From positions 3,149,992-3,213,991 of the forward strand of contig NZ_JAGYPJ010000001.1 in assembly GCF_018343695.1 (NCBI RefSeq): DNA of 64,000 bases, in the 5' to 3' direction. This document shows, one piece after another, positions 1-7,209 of this stretch. The notes beneath the pieces are model-generated. The model saw only the letters and a list, made by a program, of their open reading frames with translations. It ran no database searches and was not told the origin of the DNA. The translations under genes and the position numbers were made by a program. Within the stretch, counting starts at the first letter, position 1, and each line of letters starts with the position of its first letter. This DNA is from Lederbergia citrisecunda. GTDB taxonomy: Bacteria > Bacillota > Bacilli > Bacillales > Bacillaceae_C.

Positions 1-157
1 TTTCCAGTTCTTTTTCCAATAATACTTGTGTGTTCTCCACTTCCAGCATATAGACTTGTCTTTCAAATGCATTGAAAAATATAAGAGTGATTAGTCCAAC
101 CACTGGTCCTAGTACACTAATTAATATTAATAAAAAGAAACTTTCATAGGAAACCAT
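1..157 (-). CDS. N-terminal part of an unidentified membrane protein (cut by window edge)
   Basis: An open frame on the minus strand begins with ATG at 157 and runs off the window at position 1, giving 52 complete codons. Residues about 7 to 30 form one strongly hydrophobic segment (FFLLILISVLGPVVGLITLI), followed by a charged, Glu-rich stretch that could start a coiled coil. Upstream lies a weak purine-rich site (GGTGAAA). A single N-terminal membrane anchor followed by a helical linker is common in small sensor kinases, but nothing seen here proves that. The real product and length are unknown because the rest lies outside the window. Confidence 0.45.
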   Translation of the reverse strand, partial: MVSYESFFLLILISVLGPVVGLITLIFFNAFERQVYMLEVENTQVLLEKELE

Positions 158-390
158 TGATTAGTTTCACCACTTTCAAAAGATTATTAATAATATTACT
201 ATGAAAGGTGACTTTATTACTAGAGGAGTTATTGATTTTCGGCAGAAGTCCTCCGCTGTTAATCGTTCGAAAGAAGTCTTTTCATTCAGAAGAGGTGTCG
301 ACTAAGAATGCAACGGATTAATATAGCATCTTCTATTTGGAATGATCGATATTACTTTTTGCCTTCGTCCATACTGAGATCAAAATGAAT

Positions 391-679
391 GGGGCTGTCT
401 AATATGTCCCTAAAATAAGTGAAGAAAAAACGGGTCGTTTTTCTCCATTAAAAAGCACATAATTAAATTTGGCACAATGTTGATTGTAGCGGAAGGTGTG
501 AGACTCCTTCAGGAATACGGAGCAGGGGAGATCCCGCAGGCGCTGAGGCTCTGAGGAAGCTCCCCGTACCGCCAATGCCTGTAGCGGAAATCAACAGTCC
601 AGGTAAACAGGGCCAATTAAATAAAAAGAGAGGGACCTCCCAAAAGTAGTCAATTACTACGACTTTTTGGACTGGCCCC
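391..679. mobile_element. Possible remnant of an IS1182-like element (ends only)
   Basis: The left end begins GGGGCTGTCTAA at 391 and the right end finishes GACTTTTTGGACTGGCCCC at 661-679, so the outer bases form a short imperfect inverted repeat (GGGGC with further scattered matches). Such ends resemble those of IS1182-type elements in Bacillaceae. No transposase reading frame survives between them. The space is occupied by a second repeat (478-596) and by small hairpins at about 422-445 and 647-661. This is inference from end similarity only. Confidence 0.3.
478..596. repeat. Intergenic repeat with TGTTGATT inverted ends
   Basis: This GC-richer island of about 119 bp in AT-rich DNA starts TGTTGATTGTAGCGG and ends TAGCGGAAATCAACA, so its termini are inverted copies of TGTTGATT. 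The inside carries AGACTCCTTCAGG, GATCCCGCAGGCGCTGAGG and AGGAAGCTCCCCG blocks. From memory, this pattern belongs to an abundant non-coding intergenic repeat of Bacillus and relatives. It contains no credible gene. Confidence 0.6.
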
Positions 680-724
680 AGAAACAAATATTTTTTACAT
701 TGAACAGGATAAGTTGAACGTGAT

Positions 725-1012
725 TCATAAAGTATCACAATGGAATAATATTTGGAATTTCATATATTCGTATAAAAGGGAGGCATGTCTTCCTGTTCTC
801 GTATGAGGATTCTTTATTGAGCGTAGACGGCGAAGGAATGCCCGATCACAATCACAAGAGCTGCCATACCGTTGATAACATTCATCATGTGCCTTACAAG
901 CCGCATCCACCTCATTAATTGGAGCACCCGGTCCACTACAACCTGGCCCACACCAGCGGTATCCTGGTAAAACACATATACGCAATCTTCTGCGATACCT
1001 TTTTCTTGTCAT
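725..1012 (-). CDS. Small phospholipase A2-like protein
   Basis: The 95-residue product carries the signature of secreted-type phospholipase A2: a calcium-loop-like WCGPGCSGPG (about residues 20-29), then the catalytic ACKAHDECY (His42, Asp43), then DCDRAFL with a second Asp (about 56). This layout matches the compact PLA2 domain of parvovirus VP1 and of small bacterial PLA2 proteins. By family it would hydrolyse the sn-2 ester of phospholipids with Ca2+. There is no signal peptide; the N-terminus is very basic (TRKRYRRRLR). The start at 1012 is favoured because GGAGGGAGG (1021-1029) lies 8 nt upstream; a GTG at 1018 is too close. It stands alone. The C-terminal 30 residues match no motif I recognise. 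Confidence 0.75.
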   Translation of the reverse strand: MTRKRYRRRLRICVLPGYRWCGPGCSGPGAPINEVDAACKAHDECYQRYGSSCDCDRAFLRRLRSIKNPHTRTGRHASLLYEYMKFQILFHCDTL

Positions 1013-1324
1013 TAACACAACCTCCCTCCGATAAGTTATTTATATAAGATATTCCATTTTGAACAGATATGTATAAGCTGTTTTCTTAACTGTAAGAGGC
1101 TTGAGATTACAAGAACAAAAGCGCAAGCGACTGTCCATCGACGTACAAACTTCAGTGCCTTTGACTGAGATAAAGGAAACACGCCGAGGTTGGAAAAGCG
1201 GAAGGCGTTGGAGCTAGACGGAAACAACCTCCTTAAAGATATCCACATCGTTTCCAATTTATTTTTTTCTAAAGCATAAAAAAACCATTCCTAAAAACTA
1301 GGAATGGTCTTAGAAAAAATAAAA
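1013..1324. other. Gene-free stretch with degenerate repeat-like sequence
   Basis: Apart from the PLA2 ribosome binding site (1021-1029) and the DoxX terminator (1284-1308) this stretch has no convincing gene. Positions about 1110-1240 hold blocks such as AGCGCAAGCGACTG and GAAAAGCGGAAGGCG that resemble decayed Bacillus intergenic repeats. A 73-codon frame across it has no family signature and no good ribosome binding site. Confidence 0.4.
1284..1308 (-). terminator. Rho-independent terminator of the DoxX gene
   Basis: ACCATTCCTA and TAGGAATGGT form a perfect 10-bp stem with a 5-nt loop. On the minus strand it is followed by a T tract, placed just after the DoxX stop. Confidence 0.85.
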
Positions 1325-1885
1325 TTAAAATTTAAGAGAACTTTCTCTATTACTTCGATTCCAAGGTGTGCCTAGTAACGGCAGAGCCCAACGATCTAAT
1401 CCATACCAGCCCGCAACTTTCCAAGCTAATACTAACCAGGTTGCTAGAATGAACAACAACGGATTAATGCTCAAGGTGCCGGCGAAAAGAAAACTTACAT
1501 TCATTAATGCACCAAAGAATGCAGCAATTCCAGTTAATAAACCAACTATTAATCCTAAACCAACGAGTAATTCACCGTAGGCAACCATAAAAGAAAAAGC
1601 TTTGGCGTTCGGCAATACCATACTCTCTAAAAAGTTAGCATACCATCCAGTAACATCTGCCCCTTCTTGAGACTTTGCTAATGCTCCCTTTACAAAACCT
1701 TGAATAGCCGCTCCAGCATTTTCACCCGTCCAAGCATCGCTTGTCACCTTTCCCCAACCGGCGGTCAACCAAGTATAGCCCACATATAAGCGAATAATTA
1801 ACCAAATCACAGCGGAACGTGTATTACTAAATAAAAATTTTGAAACAGGGTTTTCAGATATCACAATATTTTGTTTGTCAAACAT
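1325..1885 (-). CDS. DoxX family membrane protein
   Basis: The 186-residue product has four predicted membrane segments: IWLIIRLYVGYTWLTAG near residue 30, then segments around residues 95-115, 118-138 and 142-160. The first segment, with RLxxGxxWLxAGxxK, and the GELLVGLGLIVGLLT segment are typical of the DoxX/DoxD family, related to the membrane subunit of thiosulfate:quinone oxidoreductase. In Bacillaceae these proteins are mostly uncharacterised, so a role in quinone-linked redox chemistry is only inferred. The start at 1885 is chosen because GGAGGA lies just upstream; the frame is open to an ATG at 1918 that lacks such a site. It appears monocistronic. Confidence 0.8.
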   Translation of the reverse strand: MFDKQNIVISENPVSKFLFSNTRSAVIWLIIRLYVGYTWLTAGWGKVTSDAWTGENAGAAIQGFVKGALAKSQEGADVTGWYANFLESMVLPNAKAFSFMVAYGELLVGLGLIVGLLTGIAAFFGALMNVSFLFAGTLSINPLLFILATWLVLAWKVAGWYGLDRWALPLLGTPWNRSNRESSLKF

Positions 1886-2166
1886 CGCTCTTCCTCCTCG
1901 AATTTCATCAAATTTCATTATATTATAAAAAAGGTGAAAATCCGAATTTTTACTTATTTCATTCCGGACTTAAATGCTTTCAATATTAATATTGATTTTC
2001 CTTATTACTTTATTTTTAAACTATCGAATAAGAAGATAGAGACATCCGTTTATGAATGTCTCTCATTACACTACTGAATCACTTTTCTCATTTTCCTAAT
2101 TATTATAAATGATAAAACTCCAAAGATAGCTTACAACATTCAATGGTTTATACAATGGTAGTATTA

Positions 2167-3153
2167 CTAACCAATATGAATCGTCTCCTGTGGTACATTT
2201 TTTACATCTTCCTTCCAGTTGTTTAGCCAAGAAGTTAGATGTTTTACTAGCTCTTCATGAATCGGTTTACCTACTGTTTTTAAGTAATCCTTTTTAGCCG
2301 TTAATGCAGAAATAGGTGTAAGTTGAACCTTTAAACCGTGATCCATATTTTCAATTAGGAAAAGTGACACAGGTCCTTTCGCATTCTCTGGGATTCTATT
2401 TAGAAAATCATGACTTGTTTGAAAGTCCTTTAAGCCATTAATAGCAAGAACAGGACATGTAATCTTCTTTACCCCCTCAATAATGTCATATTTAAAATGC
2501 TCGCGGAAATACTTAGCTGGCATTTTCACAAAACCAGCAATCTTGACGATATCTTTGCTTGTTGAAGTCATTTTTCGATAAAGTCCTTGTGCCTGTTTCT
2601 CACTTTTTTCAATCGTATTAAGTTTCTTAATAAGAAATCCTTTAAACCCTTTTGTGTTACTCATTTCTTTATATACTTGCTGTCTTTGCGCATCGAGACT
2701 TTCTTGCAATCCTCCGCCCCCACCCGAAAGAAGAATTAAGCCATTAACTGGCCTTCTCTCATTTAACGCAGTTCCTACTATACAGCCTTCACTATGCCCT
2801 AACACAATGATCCGATTTGAATCTACTCTAGGATGGCTCGCTAAAAACTCCAGAGCATGTTCAGCATCTGAAACAGCATCCCATAGCCCTGTCTTTAAGA
2901 GACTGCCTTCACTTTCTCCAACACCACGTTTATCATAGCGGAGAGTAACAAAATCTAGTTGAGTAACGATTTTTTCTAAGTCTTTATATAAATTAAATTT
3001 AAATTTTCCTTTATCGGTACTTCCATCTCGATTAATATTCCCAGAGCCTGCAAGAAATAAAATGGCTGGAAGTTGGTTTTCCTCTGAGTTTGGAAACGTC
3101 ATTGTTCCTTTTAACAAAACATCACTTTTGATACTGATTTGCTTTTGTTCCAT
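2167..3153 (-). CDS. Alpha/beta hydrolase
   Basis: The 328-residue protein has the alpha/beta hydrolase fold of serine esterases and peptidases: an oxyanion-side strand ILFLAGSGN (about 30-38), a DKRGVGES loop (about 94-101), the nucleophile elbow GHSEG (Ser near 139), and a C-terminal MDHGLK that probably supplies the catalytic His. No signal peptide is present, so it should be cytoplasmic. Its substrate cannot be told. GGGAGGA stands before the ATG. It follows the HTH regulator gene after only 17 nt, so the two form an operon and the regulator probably controls the enzyme. Confidence 0.82.
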   Translation of the reverse strand: MEQKQISIKSDVLLKGTMTFPNSEENQLPAILFLAGSGNINRDGSTDKGKFKFNLYKDLEKIVTQLDFVTLRYDKRGVGESEGSLLKTGLWDAVSDAEHALEFLASHPRVDSNRIIVLGHSEGCIVGTALNERRPVNGLILLSGGGGGLQESLDAQRQQVYKEMSNTKGFKGFLIKKLNTIEKSEKQAQGLYRKMTSTSKDIVKIAGFVKMPAKYFREHFKYDIIEGVKKITCPVLAINGLKDFQTSHDFLNRIPENAKGPVSLFLIENMDHGLKVQLTPISALTAKKDYLKTVGKPIHEELVKHLTSWLNNWKEDVKNVPQETIHIG

Positions 3154-3170
3154 TTTCTTATTCCTCCCAA

Positions 3171-3704
3171 TTAATTGTTTTCAGATGTTACTATCGTTGT
3201 AAATGTTCTTTTTCGCCGATTTTCTCCCTCTTCATTCTGAAGGAGCTTTACTGCAGCGCTACTTAATGTTTGTAAGAACTCCAAGTATTCTTCGTCCGTT
3301 GCATAAAAGCTTATTTGTCTATAACCGGCTCCGTCTTTTTGCATATCGAACTCCTTCTGACTTACGTACCTTTCAAAATCCGCTAAAACAACAGAAATAA
3401 ATTTCATAAATGAATCCATATGTTCTTCCTTCGTCCATTTCGATATTTCTTCAGGAGAAATGGATCCAGCTTGTTCTGGCAAGGCATAAACTTTTTCAAC
3501 AGCACCTCGAATTGGGTTTTCTTCCACCACCTCAATCACCTTTGCCTGTAATAGCTTGTTTAAATGGCGATACAATGTTGCCTGTGGGATATCATGAAGT
3601 TTCTCTCCAATTTGCTGAACGGTTAACTTTCTCCCGTTGATCAATGTTTGTATAATTCTCATTCGGACTGGATGTAATATTACGTCTGCTTTTGATTCCT
3701 TCAT
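3171..3704 (-). CDS. ArsR-like winged-helix transcriptional regulator
   Basis: The 177-residue protein begins with a winged-helix domain: LHPVRMRIIQTLINGRKLTVQQIGEKL, then the recognition helix region PQATLYRHLNKLLQAKVIEVVEE (residues about 10-60). It is longer than classical metal-sensing ArsR proteins and lacks a Cys-rich metal box; the C-terminal 110 residues look like a helical ligand or dimer domain. This organisation is common in uncharacterised Bacillus regulators. It is first in an operon with the alpha/beta hydrolase. Two matching dyads (TTATC-N6-GATAA) lie upstream and are the obvious candidate autoregulatory operators. Confidence 0.78.
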   Translation of the reverse strand: MKESKADVILHPVRMRIIQTLINGRKLTVQQIGEKLHDIPQATLYRHLNKLLQAKVIEVVEENPIRGAVEKVYALPEQAGSISPEEISKWTKEEHMDSFMKFISVVLADFERYVSQKEFDMQKDGAGYRQISFYATDEEYLEFLQTLSSAAVKLLQNEEGENRRKRTFTTIVTSENN

Positions 3705-3727
3705 ATCTTTCTATCCCTTCTATTGTT

Positions 3728-3751
3728 ATTGTTATCGATAATGATAACAAT
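3728..3751. promoter_or_regulatory. Candidate operator 1 of the ArsR-like regulator
   Basis: ATTGTTATC and GATAACAAT form a perfect 9-bp inverted repeat with a 6-nt spacer, 24 bp upstream of the regulator start. The core TTATC-N6-GATAA recurs about 90 bp further upstream. Confidence 0.5.
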
Positions 3752-3819
3752 AATTGATAAAAAATACTGACATAGATAGTCAATAAATATTAGTTGATTT
3801 ATTCCCTTTTTCACTAACC

Positions 3820-3837
3820 ATTATCAATTATGATAAT
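3820..3837. promoter_or_regulatory. Candidate operator 2 of the ArsR-like regulator
   Basis: ATTATC-AATTAT-GATAAT is a second dyad with the same TTATC-N6-GATAA core. It could also be read as a loose Fur-type site, but the shared spacing with operator 1 favours one common regulator. Confidence 0.4.
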
Positions 3838-3895
3838 AATGCATTAGGAAAGTATTGTCAATATTTTTTTGGAAATAAAAATCATTTCTCATTGC

Positions 3896-3923
3896 TTGAA
3901 AAAAAGATGCCCTTGTGTATAAT
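3896..3923 (+). promoter_or_regulatory. Promoter of the guanidine riboswitch operon
   Basis: TTGAAA at 3896-3901 and a perfect TATAAT at 3918-3923 are separated by 16 bp. Transcription would start near 3930, about 20 nt before the aptamer. Confidence 0.65.
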
Positions 3924-3946
3924 GTTAGATAATTGCATAACATAAA

Positions 3947-4029
3947 TGTTTTCTAGGGTTCCGCAACAAGTTTGTTGGACTGGTCCGAGAGAAAACTCAT
4001 AGTTTTTAACTATGCCACGGAAGGATAAA
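3947..4029 (+). promoter_or_regulatory. Guanidine-I (ykkC) riboswitch aptamer
   Basis: The conserved ykkC blocks are present in order: TCTAGGGTTCCG, GGACTGGTCCGAGAG, and CCACGGAAGGATAAAAGCC. The family senses guanidinium and lets transcription continue when it is bound. The terminator that follows shares its 5' arm with the end of the aptamer, as expected for transcriptional control. The downstream genes are the classic ykkCD exporter pair. Confidence 0.95.
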
Positions 4030-4076
4030 AGCCTGGGAGAAACTGTTTAACAGTTATCTCTCGGGCTTTTTTGTTT
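4030..4076 (+). terminator. Regulated terminator of the guanidine riboswitch
   Basis: AGCCTGGGAGA pairs with TCTCTCGGGCT around a loop and is followed by TTTTTTGTTTTTT. It is the expression platform of the ykkC leader. Confidence 0.9.
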
Positions 4077-4108
4077 TTTAATATAAAAAAATTGGAGGTT
4101 GTTTATTC

Positions 4109-4438
4109 ATGAATGCAAACTGGTTAAAAGTAGTGATTGCAGCTTTTTTTGAGGTTTTTTGGGTGATTGGATTGAAACATGCAGATAGCTTTTTATCCTG
4201 GGTAGGAACTGCTATAGCTATTTTCATCAGCTTTTACTTAATGATTATGGTAGGGCGTCAACTTCCCGTTGGAACGGTTTATGCAGTTTTTGTTGGATTA
4301 GGTACGGCAGGTACGGTATTTTCCGATATCCTTTTCTTTGATGAGCCATTTAATATTGGGAAAATCCTTTTAATCTTCGCTTTATTAGTAGGTGTTATTG
4401 GTTTGAAATTAGTGACAAAAGAAGGAGTTGATTCGTGA
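4109..4438 (+). CDS. ykkC: Guanidinium exporter SMR subunit YkkC
   Basis: The 109-residue protein is a small multidrug resistance (SMR) subunit with four membrane helices. The first helix carries the essential membrane Glu in [16 protein letters not shown] (Glu14), and the [16 protein letters not shown] segment is typical of the third helix. It acts in the membrane as one half of a heteromeric proton-coupled exporter; the established function of riboswitch-linked YkkCD is guanidinium efflux. GGAGGTTG precedes the ATG. The gene directly follows the guanidine-I riboswitch and overlaps ykkD, which implies balanced co-translation. Confidence 0.93.
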   Translation: MNANWLKVVIAAFFEVFWVIGLKHADSFLSWVGTAIAIFISFYLMIMVGRQLPVGTVYAVFVGLGTAGTVFSDILFFDEPFNIGKILLIFALLVGVIGLKLVTKEGVDS

Positions 4439-4752
4439 TGGCATGGGTTTCTTTAGTGATTGCAGGGCTTTTTGAAATGTTTGGTGTATTAATGATCAAT
4501 AAATTGCATAAAGACCGCAATTGGCAGTCAGTGATTCTGCTTATTTTAGGATTTGGAGCAAGTTTTCTATTTCTTTCCCATGCCATGCTTACATTACCGA
4601 TGGGTACTGCGTACGCTGTTTGGACCGGAATAGGTGCTTCTGGTGGAGCTATTTTAGGTATGATGTTATACGGTGAGTCAAAAGACTGGAAACGAGTCAT
4701 GTTCATCATCATGATCTTAGGTGCAGCAATTGGTTTAAAACTATTTTCTTAA
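4438..4752 (+). CDS. ykkD: Guanidinium exporter SMR subunit YkkD
   Basis: This second SMR subunit has four helices, with the membrane Glu in IAGLFEMFGVLM and the conserved PMGTAYAVWTGIGASGG segment. It aligns well with YkkD and would pair with YkkC. The start is either ATG 4438, sharing one base with the ykkC stop, or GTG 4435, giving a 4-nt overlap. AGGAG at 4423-4427 fits GTG slightly better by spacing. The gene ends just before a long palindromic terminator. Confidence 0.92.
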   Translation: MAWVSLVIAGLFEMFGVLMINKLHKDRNWQSVILLILGFGASFLFLSHAMLTLPMGTAYAVWTGIGASGGAILGMMLYGESKDWKRVMFIIMILGAAIGLKLFS

Positions 4753-4760
4753 ATAAATTC

Positions 4761-4802
4761 GGATCAAATATCATGAACGAAGCAGTTCATGATATTTGAT
4801 CC
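4761..4802. terminator. Long convergent terminator between ykkD and the anti-sigma gene
   Basis: An 18-bp perfect stem (GGATCAAATATCATGAAC and its complement) with a 6-nt loop lies between convergent genes. Its right arm contains the last codons of the anti-sigma gene. T runs are short on both sides. Confidence 0.7.
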
Positions 4803-5731
4803 CATATTTTTGAAAAAATCTCGTTATCCATTTTGAAATAAAAATCTGAAGATCCATAGCTTATATACCCACCTTTGATGATCACCAAGCTTACTCGAGA
4901 TCCATCCTCTAGGTGAAGAATCAGCTGTTTATATTGTTTGTCATTTCGAAAATCACCAAGAAGTTCTTCTACCTTTTCACGAGTCTCGGGAAGGGTATGG
5001 TTAAGTTCATTCACAAAAGCTGACAAGGTCTTTTTATCCTTGACTGGTTGGAAATAATCCTTGCTATGATTCCAATCACTATATGTTCTGTATTCTGCCA
5101 TAACTATATGATTGTCTAGTTTTAATTGACCAAAAATATCTTTTCCATCGCGGATTGTAATGCCATTTAAGCACTCATAAAATTCTGCCTGATTTTCTCC
5201 ATTTTCTTCATCATACGCCATGATTCTAAAATCTTTGTCATATCCTTTAACTGAGTATATTTCCCTCTTGCCAATAGTAGAGGCAAATTCAACTGAATAT
5301 TGATCTTGTTTGCTCCATTCATCTATTGTAGGTTTGGTTGTGCCAAGCTTTTCGTCTATTAATGCTTTTGCGTGTTCCGAATCTATTTCCGTTGCAGTAT
5401 GTGTATAAACCTTTCCGTTATATACGACAAGCCCAATCATCTTCATATTTTCCGAACTCGTTTTTGGTAATTGAATTGGAGGAATTGTTAAGGAGTTGCG
5501 TTCTTGTACAATGTTTGTACTCTCATTTGATTTAGAAGACTGTTGGCTAAAAATACTATATCCCCCTATACCAACTACAAGACAAGCGGCTGCGACTATC
5601 CCTTTTATTGGCATATTCCTTTTACTCCGTGGCATTTCTGCCTTTGCCATTAAAACACCCATTTTACTTTTTTCATGCAGTTCTGAAGGTATTAATATTC
5701 TATCCATTTCTTGTTTCACTTTATTGCTCAC
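4787..5731 (-). CDS. Probable membrane-anchored anti-sigma factor
   Basis: The protein of about 314 residues has a short cytoplasmic N-terminus, one membrane segment (IKGIVAAACLVVGIGGYSIFS, near residues 40-60) and a large outer domain of about 240 residues. This layout, and its position directly behind an ECF sigma gene, are those of an anti-sigma factor that holds the sigma at the membrane until a surface signal releases it. The outer domain matches no family I can name. The start GTG 5731 is preferred because AAAGGAG lies 9 nt upstream, while ATG 5740 touches that site. The overlap with the sigma gene suggests translational coupling. Confidence 0.72.
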   Translation of the reverse strand: MSNKVKQEMDRILIPSELHEKSKMGVLMAKAEMPRSKRNMPIKGIVAAACLVVGIGGYSIFSQQSSKSNESTNIVQERNSLTIPPIQLPKTSSENMKMIGLVVYNGKVYTHTATEIDSEHAKALIDEKLGTTKPTIDEWSKQDQYSVEFASTIGKREIYSVKGYDKDFRIMAYDEENGENQAEFYECLNGITIRDGKDIFGQLKLDNHIVMAEYRTYSDWNHSKDYFQPVKDKKTLSAFVNELNHTLPETREKVEELLGDFRNDKQYKQLILHLEDGSRVSLVIIKGGYISYGSSDFYFKMDNEIFSKIWDQIS

Positions 5732-6236
5732 CAGCCTCATCTCCTTTCCATTCTTTACGAAGTTTTTTTATGGCTCTGTATAAAATGGTTTTTGCTGTTC
5801 CTAGTGGAATTTCAACTGATTCCGCCACTTCTTTAATCGTATAATCATGGTAAAACCTTAAAATGACAACATTCTTCTCTTCTTCATTCAAAAGGTCGAG
5901 TAAATCATTTAAAGAGATGGAAAGAGGGATATCCCCTTCGTAATCTTGAGAACGAATCATTTCCTCAAATTCTCGCTTCATCGGAACAACCTTTTTTTGT
6001 CTTCTCAAAATATCGAGCGAGCACCTAATGGCAATTTTCATCAACCATGTTTTAAAATACTTTGGTTCCCGCAAATGTTGAATTGATTTAAAAGAACGAT
6101 ACGCCGTCTCTTGTACGACATCTAGTGCATCTGCTTGATTTTTCACATAAACATATGCAGTACGATAAATATCTAATTCGTATTGTTGAAACAGCTTTAA
6201 GAATGCTTTGTCATTTCCTCTTTGTGCTTTCCTCAC
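5721..6236 (-). CDS. ECF-type RNA polymerase sigma factor
   Basis: Sigma region 2 is clear: DIYRTAYVYVKNQADALDVVQETAYRSF, then FKTWLMKIAIRCSLDILRRQKK. Region 4 follows: LNEEEKNVVILRFYHDYTIKEVAESVEIPLGTAKTILYRAIKKLRK. At about 171 residues it is normal length and resembles SigV-type proteins. It would direct polymerase to a small stress regulon, probably including itself. GTG 6236 is the first conventional start, but it has no ribosome binding site. The frame opens four codons earlier with ATC GAA CAG TTA, and GGGGGGTGG sits 5 nt before that ATC, so the true start may be ATC 6248 (see findings). Confidence 0.88.
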   Translation of the reverse strand: MRKAQRGNDKAFLKLFQQYELDIYRTAYVYVKNQADALDVVQETAYRSFKSIQHLREPKYFKTWLMKIAIRCSLDILRRQKKVVPMKREFEEMIRSQDYEGDIPLSISLNDLLDLLNEEEKNVVILRFYHDYTIKEVAESVEIPLGTAKTILYRAIKKLRKEWKGDEAGEQ

Positions 6237-6320
6237 TAACTGTTCGATTTATACCACCCCCCAGCCTTTCACTTATTAGACGTATACGATATTTATTTGG
6301 CTTTATATTTTTTCTTGCTC

Positions 6321-6366
6321 AAAAAAAATAACCTCTTGTAGCTTTCACAAACTACAAGAGGTTATT
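6321..6366 (-). terminator. Terminator after the ferric-iron ABC operon
   Basis: AATAACCTCTTGTAG pairs perfectly with CTACAAGAGGTTATT (15 bp). On the minus strand it is followed by eight T residues, a strong terminator for the fbp-type operon. Confidence 0.9.
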
Positions 6367-6371
6367 GGAAC

Positions 6372-6464
6372 TTACGCATTCTTCCATACAGTCGTATATT
6401 TCTTTTTATACTTAGGGTCGTCCTCTAATTCAATTAACTCTAATGCTTTTTGCTCAATACCTTC
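6372..6464 (-). pseudogene. Coding-like 30-codon tail after the fbpC-like stop
   Basis: In the same frame as the ATP-binding gene, directly after its TAG (6465-6467), 30 further codons read EGIEQKALELIELEDDPKYK followed by KKYTTVWKNA, then TAA. The composition is protein-like. The terminator comes right after this TAA, not after the TAG. It may be the original C-terminus split off by a nonsense mutation, or a small decayed gene. No start codon or ribosome binding site of its own is evident. Confidence 0.4.
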
Positions 6465-7208
6465 CTATACTCCAGCAAAAGCCGGCTCGCTTTGTTCTAC
6501 ATTAAGCATTGTAGGCTTGGGCACCTGAGCTCCTAATAAATCACACGGTCTTCCGATATTTTGAATTTTACCCGCTCTAATTTGTACAATTCGGTCTGCA
6601 ATTGCCAGCGCATCGTTTTCATCATGTGTAACAAAGATAGAAGTAATTCCAGCACTCTTTAAAATGTTCCGCAAATCCTTACGAATTTTTAATTGAAGCT
6701 CGGAATCTAAGTTGCTAAATGGTTCATCGAGTAAAATAAGACTTGGGTTCGGGGCAATGGCACGTGCAATCGCAATACGCTGCTGCTGACCTCCACTAAG
6801 TTGATGTGGATACCTTTTTTCATAATCAGCCATCTCTACCAGCTCTAAGACCTCTTTCAACCTTGCCTTCTTTTCACTCTTTTTCATATTGAAAAGGCCA
6901 AAAAGGATGTTTTCAGCAACGGTCATATGTGGGAACAACGCATAATCCTGAAAAACCATGCCAATTCCCCTCTTTTCCGGCTGCACAAACGTATGTTGAT
7001 CAAATATCACACTATCCTGGATTGTAAATGAACCTTGGCTAGGCAGTTCAAGACCTGACAACAAACGTAGAACCGTACTTTTTCCACTTCCGCTTGGTCC
7101 AAGAATAGAAATAACCTCGCCCTTTTCTATTGCCATTTCAAAACAATCCAAAGCTTTTTCCTTTACATGAGGATATGAAAAACAAACATTTTTGATTTTA
7201 ATAAACAT
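6465..7208 (-). CDS. Ferric-iron ABC transporter ATP-binding protein (FbpC-like)
   Basis: This 247-residue ABC ATPase has Walker A GPSGSGKST (residues 37-45), Q-loop VFQDYALFPHMTV, signature LSGGQQQR, Walker B LILLDEPFSNLD and the switch His in VTHDEND. It powers import of ferric iron on the cytoplasmic face. The start at 7208 is chosen because AAAGGAG lies before it and it follows the permease stop within one base. FbpC-type ATPases usually run past 300 residues with a C-terminal regulatory domain; this one is shorter. The frame continues for 30 coding-like codons beyond its TAG. Final gene of a Fur-box operon. Confidence 0.88.
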   Translation of the reverse strand: MFIKIKNVCFSYPHVKEKALDCFEMAIEKGEVISILGPSGSGKSTVLRLLSGLELPSQGSFTIQDSVIFDQHTFVQPEKRGIGMVFQDYALFPHMTVAENILFGLFNMKKSEKKARLKEVLELVEMADYEKRYPHQLSGGQQQRIAIARAIAPNPSLILLDEPFSNLDSELQLKIRKDLRNILKSAGITSIFVTHDENDALAIADRIVQIRAGKIQNIGRPCDLLGAQVPKPTMLNVEQSEPAFAGV

Positions 7209-7209
7209 C

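Larger units (their letters stand above)
158..724. other. Gene-free stretch holding repeat remnants
   Basis: Between the truncated membrane protein and the phospholipase-like gene there is no reading frame with a ribosome binding site or family signature. Positions 158-390 look like plain AT-rich intergenic DNA. Positions 391-679 hold the possible IS ends and the nested intergenic repeat described separately. Nothing else is visible. Confidence 0.5.

Noticed and set aside
463-738. 91-codon minus-strand frame across the repeats
   Set aside because: It spans the non-coding repeat and the possible IS end, has no ribosome binding site and no family signature.
1036-1257. 73-codon minus-strand frame with a hydrophobic patch
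   Set aside because: It lies on decayed repeat sequence and lacks a ribosome binding site; the hydrophobic patch alone is not enough.
4787-4802. Separate terminator for the anti-sigma gene
   Set aside because: The stem is shared with the ykkD terminator and overlaps the last codons, so one bidirectional feature was recorded.
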